Source of the DNA: Actinomycetes bacterium
Lineage (GTDB): Bacteria > Actinomycetota > Acidimicrobiia > Acidimicrobiales > Palsa-688
Length of the DNA stretch: 15,993 nt
Assembly (NCBI GenBank): GCA_021811865.1
Contig: JAKAQB010000071.1
Span: 1-15,993 of the forward strand
Reading direction: 5' to 3'
Under the pieces are notes generated by a model. It made no database searches, was not told the origin of the DNA, and worked only from the letters and a program-made list of their open reading frames with translations. Below, in pieces: positions 14,517-15,993 of the stretch. Positions within the stretch are counted from its first letter, which is position 1. Each line of letters begins with the position of its first letter. The translations under genes were made by a program, and so were the position numbers.

Positions 14517-14980
14517 AGTGCTACGAGGCAGCTCGGGTGCTCACGGCACCGCCCGAGCCGCCCCCGCCCGTTACTGCCGGTCGATCCGAGCGCAAGTCAT
14601 CTACGCGACGCCCGCAGCTGGTGCCGGTGGTGCGGGCACCGGACGGCCAACAGCGACCGCGAAGGTGGCGGGCGCTGCCTGCCTCATGATGCAGGCAGTG
14701 GGTTTCGCCACGCGGGCAGGGGTCATCGACGTGGCCTCCTGTCCCGGCCTCAAGCCCTGACCGGCCCACCTGGCGTGGCACCCAGACCCCGACGAGCGAG
14801 CCGGCCTCCTCGGGGAGCACAGCGAGGCGGACCGGTCGTCGTGAGGGAACGCCGGGCAGGGAAGCGCGAGGAGACCCTCGTGCGGTGGCGTGCGGACGGG
14901 CCAGGCTGTACTGCGTCTGCTGCCTCTCCGACGGAGGGGCTTCACGGTGGATGCGATCCCCGACCCTCGGCACTCCCCCT
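14517..14980. other. non-coding stretch with one strong hairpin
   Basis: No credible gene is seen on either strand over this 460-bp stretch. It contains a perfect 8-bp inverted repeat, CTGCCTGC at 14675-14682 and GCAGGCAG at 14691-14698, with an 8-base loop CTCATGAT. The hairpin lacks a T-tract on either side, so I do not call it a terminator. Frames here have the arginine- and proline-rich composition of random GC-rich DNA. Confidence 0.35.
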
Positions 14981-15295
14981 CTACCCAGTCGCCGTCCGGG
15001 TGCTCGGGCTCGGTACTTCTCGGAAGTGGTTGACGCCTGCCGGCTCGAAGTCGCCATGGAGCACCGCCGGGTCGAGATCCAAGCCGTTGGGCCAGGTGAC
15101 CGTCCGGCTCTCGGGGTCTACCCGCGCCCGGGCGAAGTACTCAGGGTCGTCAAGCGGCGAAAAGACTGTTCCACTGTTCGCGCCAGGCATGAACTCGAGC
15201 TCACGGACGAGCCCGTCGTCGAAGGCGAGGTGGATGACGTGCGGGCGGGGGACCTCGACCTTCTCGACGTGGGGGATCCGGTAGTCGGCTTTCAT
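14981..15295 (-). CDS. DUF2442 family protein (predicted antitoxin)
   Basis: The 104-residue product has the DUF2442 pattern: HLAFDDGLVRELEF (22-35), GTVFSPLDDPEYFARARVD (42-60) and RTVTWPNGLDLDPAVLHG (64-81). DUF2442 proteins are frequently encoded beside DUF4160 proteins, and such pairs have been predicted to be toxin-antitoxin modules with DUF2442 as the antitoxin. The ATG at 15295 overlaps the DUF4160 stop as ATGA, so translation would normally be coupled. Because the DUF4160 gene is frameshifted, ribosomes may seldom reach that stop and expression may be reduced. This frame itself is intact. Confidence 0.72.
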   Translation of the reverse strand: MKADYRIPHVEKVEVPRPHVIHLAFDDGLVRELEFMPGANSGTVFSPLDDPEYFARARVDPESRTVTWPNGLDLDPAVLHGDFEPAGVNHFREVPSPSTRTATG

Positions 15296-15556
15296 GGCAG
15301 CGCCTCTATGGTACCGGGAGCCTGGTTGGCCTTGGCCTTCGCCCAGGCCTCCTCCAGATCGCCGCGATGCAGGCGGTGCCAGGTGCGCACGAGGCGCAGC
15401 GCCCGTCTGGGGAGCGCACCTTGTAGCACGGACGCGTCGGCGATCACGACCCAGGCCTCGTGATCGCCGTAGGTCGCGTGGTAGTGCGGAGGACGATGAT
15501 CGTCGAAGTAGATGTAGATAGATGGCGATCCCGTAGAAGTACGACAGCCGCGGCAC
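15292..15556 (-). pseudogene. DUF4160 gene disrupted by a 4-bp duplication
   Basis: From GTG 15556 the frame reads PRLSYFYGIAIY, the typical DUF4160 start, then breaks. The next family block, IYFDDHRPPHYHATYGDHEA, and the rest to ALP and the stop at 15292 lie in another frame. The break is at AGATAGAT (15516-15523, minus strand ATCTATCT). Removing one ATCT restores GIAIYIYFDDHRPPHYHA and a frame of 261 bp (86 residues), the normal family length. DUF4160 proteins are small and of unproven activity, predicted toxin partners of DUF2442. The break is either true inactivation, a switch by slippage at the tandem tetramer, or a sequencing error. Confidence 0.7.
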
Positions 15557-15621
15557 GGCCGCACGCTATGGGGAAGCCCCGTCGCCCGGCACGGTGTTCC
15601 TCGACCGCCGCCTCTCTGATC

Positions 15622-15733
15622 TGATGAAGAGGCCCTCCCTGTCGCCGCGATCGCCGAGATCCTCGGCCTGGCCCGCTCCACGCTCTACCGCCCACTCGAC
15701 GCCAGCTCAGAATCGACGAAGGAGTACCCGTGA
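15622..15733 (+). pseudogene. C-terminal HTH of a serine resolvase/invertase
   Basis: In one frame the sequence gives ALPVAAIAEILGLARSTLYR then PLDASS and a stop at 15731-15733. This is the C-terminal DNA-binding HTH of resolvase/invertase-family recombinases (xxxIAxxLGxSRxTLYRxL). The catalytic serine domain is missing upstream, where the frame meets a stop near 15619. It is a mobile-element remnant about 66 bp upstream of the DUF4160 start codon and divergent from it. Confidence 0.5.
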
Positions 15734-15993
15734 GGCGGGTTGGGAAGTCGGGGCCTGGACCGGGCGGCCATGGTCTCCCACACTGCGCCGTCGTCTCCCG
15801 GATGCGCCAGGATGCGGCGCTGTTCGACCCGCCACCGCCACCGACCGGCAAGCGTGGGCGGCCGAGGAAGAAGGGCAGGCGCCTTGCGACGCCGCCGAAG
15901 CTCGCCGCAGGCGCCAGGACCTGGCAAGAGGTCGAGCTCGACTGGCGAGGCGAGAAGAAGACGCGGCTCGCATGGACCAAGGACGTGCTGTGG
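15730..15993 (+). mobile_element. DDE transposase fragment (IS701-like), running off the right edge
   Basis: From about 15787 to the window end the frame VVSRMRQDAALFDPPPPPTG, KRGRPRKKG and EKKTRLAWTKDVLW fits the middle of a DDE transposase of the IS701-like type, where an RLRxDAxLY segment and TGKRGRPRKxG are characteristic. The frame is open from a GTG at 15730, but residues before VVSRM do not look like family sequence, so the N-terminal half with the first catalytic Asp seems lost. Whether the right part is intact lies outside the window. Confidence 0.6.

Noticed and set aside
12236..14689. Plus-strand open frame of 817 codons
   Set aside because: Most of it is antisense to livH and livK, whose protein families are unmistakable. 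It is Arg/Gly/Asp-rich, as expected from the opposite strand of GC-rich genes. Only the part after 14000 was considered separately.
14675..14698. 8-bp perfect hairpin as a transcription terminator
   Set aside because: There is no T-tract on either side and no confident gene ending just before it. It is kept only as a structural note.
1..15993. CRISPR array, rRNA or complete tRNA genes
   Set aside because: No regularly spaced direct repeats and no rRNA-like sequence were seen. The only tRNA sequence found lacks its 5' half.

Overview
This is a GC-rich window with the codon use and gene content of an actinobacterium. Frequent GTG starts, an actinobacterial tRNA-Arg(ACG) 3' half, and a branched-chain amino-acid type ABC operon with a LivM-LivF fusion all fit. 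I cannot place it to genus. A member of Acidimicrobiia or a related environmental lineage is possible, but that is a guess.

Layout. (1) Positions 1-90 hold the tail of a minus-strand reading frame cut by the window edge. (2) 195-2367 is a compact plus-strand cassette of three genes: a TIGR04255-family protein, an HTH protein, and an unknown protein with a QDCD motif. (3) 2368-2990 has no gene, but it carries a 44-bp 3' half of tRNA-Arg(ACG) with no 5' half, as left at an integration site. (4) 2991-5490 is a tightly coupled minus-strand operon: a BrnT-like RNase toxin, a protein with two ribbon-helix-helix units plus a YwgA-like winged-helix domain, and a TIM-barrel protein resembling tRNA-guanine transglycosylase/DpdA with a CxCxxC zinc site. 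(5) 5728-6745 is a decayed membrane-protein gene. (6) 6950-7870 is a RES toxin/Xre-type antitoxin pair with a promoter, an operator-like palindrome and a terminator-like hairpin. (7) 7867-9057 is one open frame stitched from remnants, including an IS630-type transposase piece and the first residues of a HicA toxin. (8) 9054-13977 is a complete ABC importer operon (livK-livH-livMF-livG) with a promoter; it is the only clearly housekeeping block. (9) 14000-14980 is poorly coding, with an HTH remnant. (10) 14981-15556 is a DUF4160/DUF2442 toxin-antitoxin-like pair whose DUF4160 gene is broken by a 4-bp duplication. (11) 15622-15993 holds the end of a resolvase and a piece of a DDE transposase.

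Taken together, the window looks like a genomic-island edge: several toxin-antitoxin or defence-like modules, insertion-sequence debris and a tRNA fragment, next to a transport operon. The candidate for an undescribed system is the BrnT / double-RHH-YwgA / transglycosylase-like operon at 2991-5490. A second is the TIGR04255 / HTH / QDCD cassette at 195-2367. Functions beyond family resemblance are inference; no searches were run.
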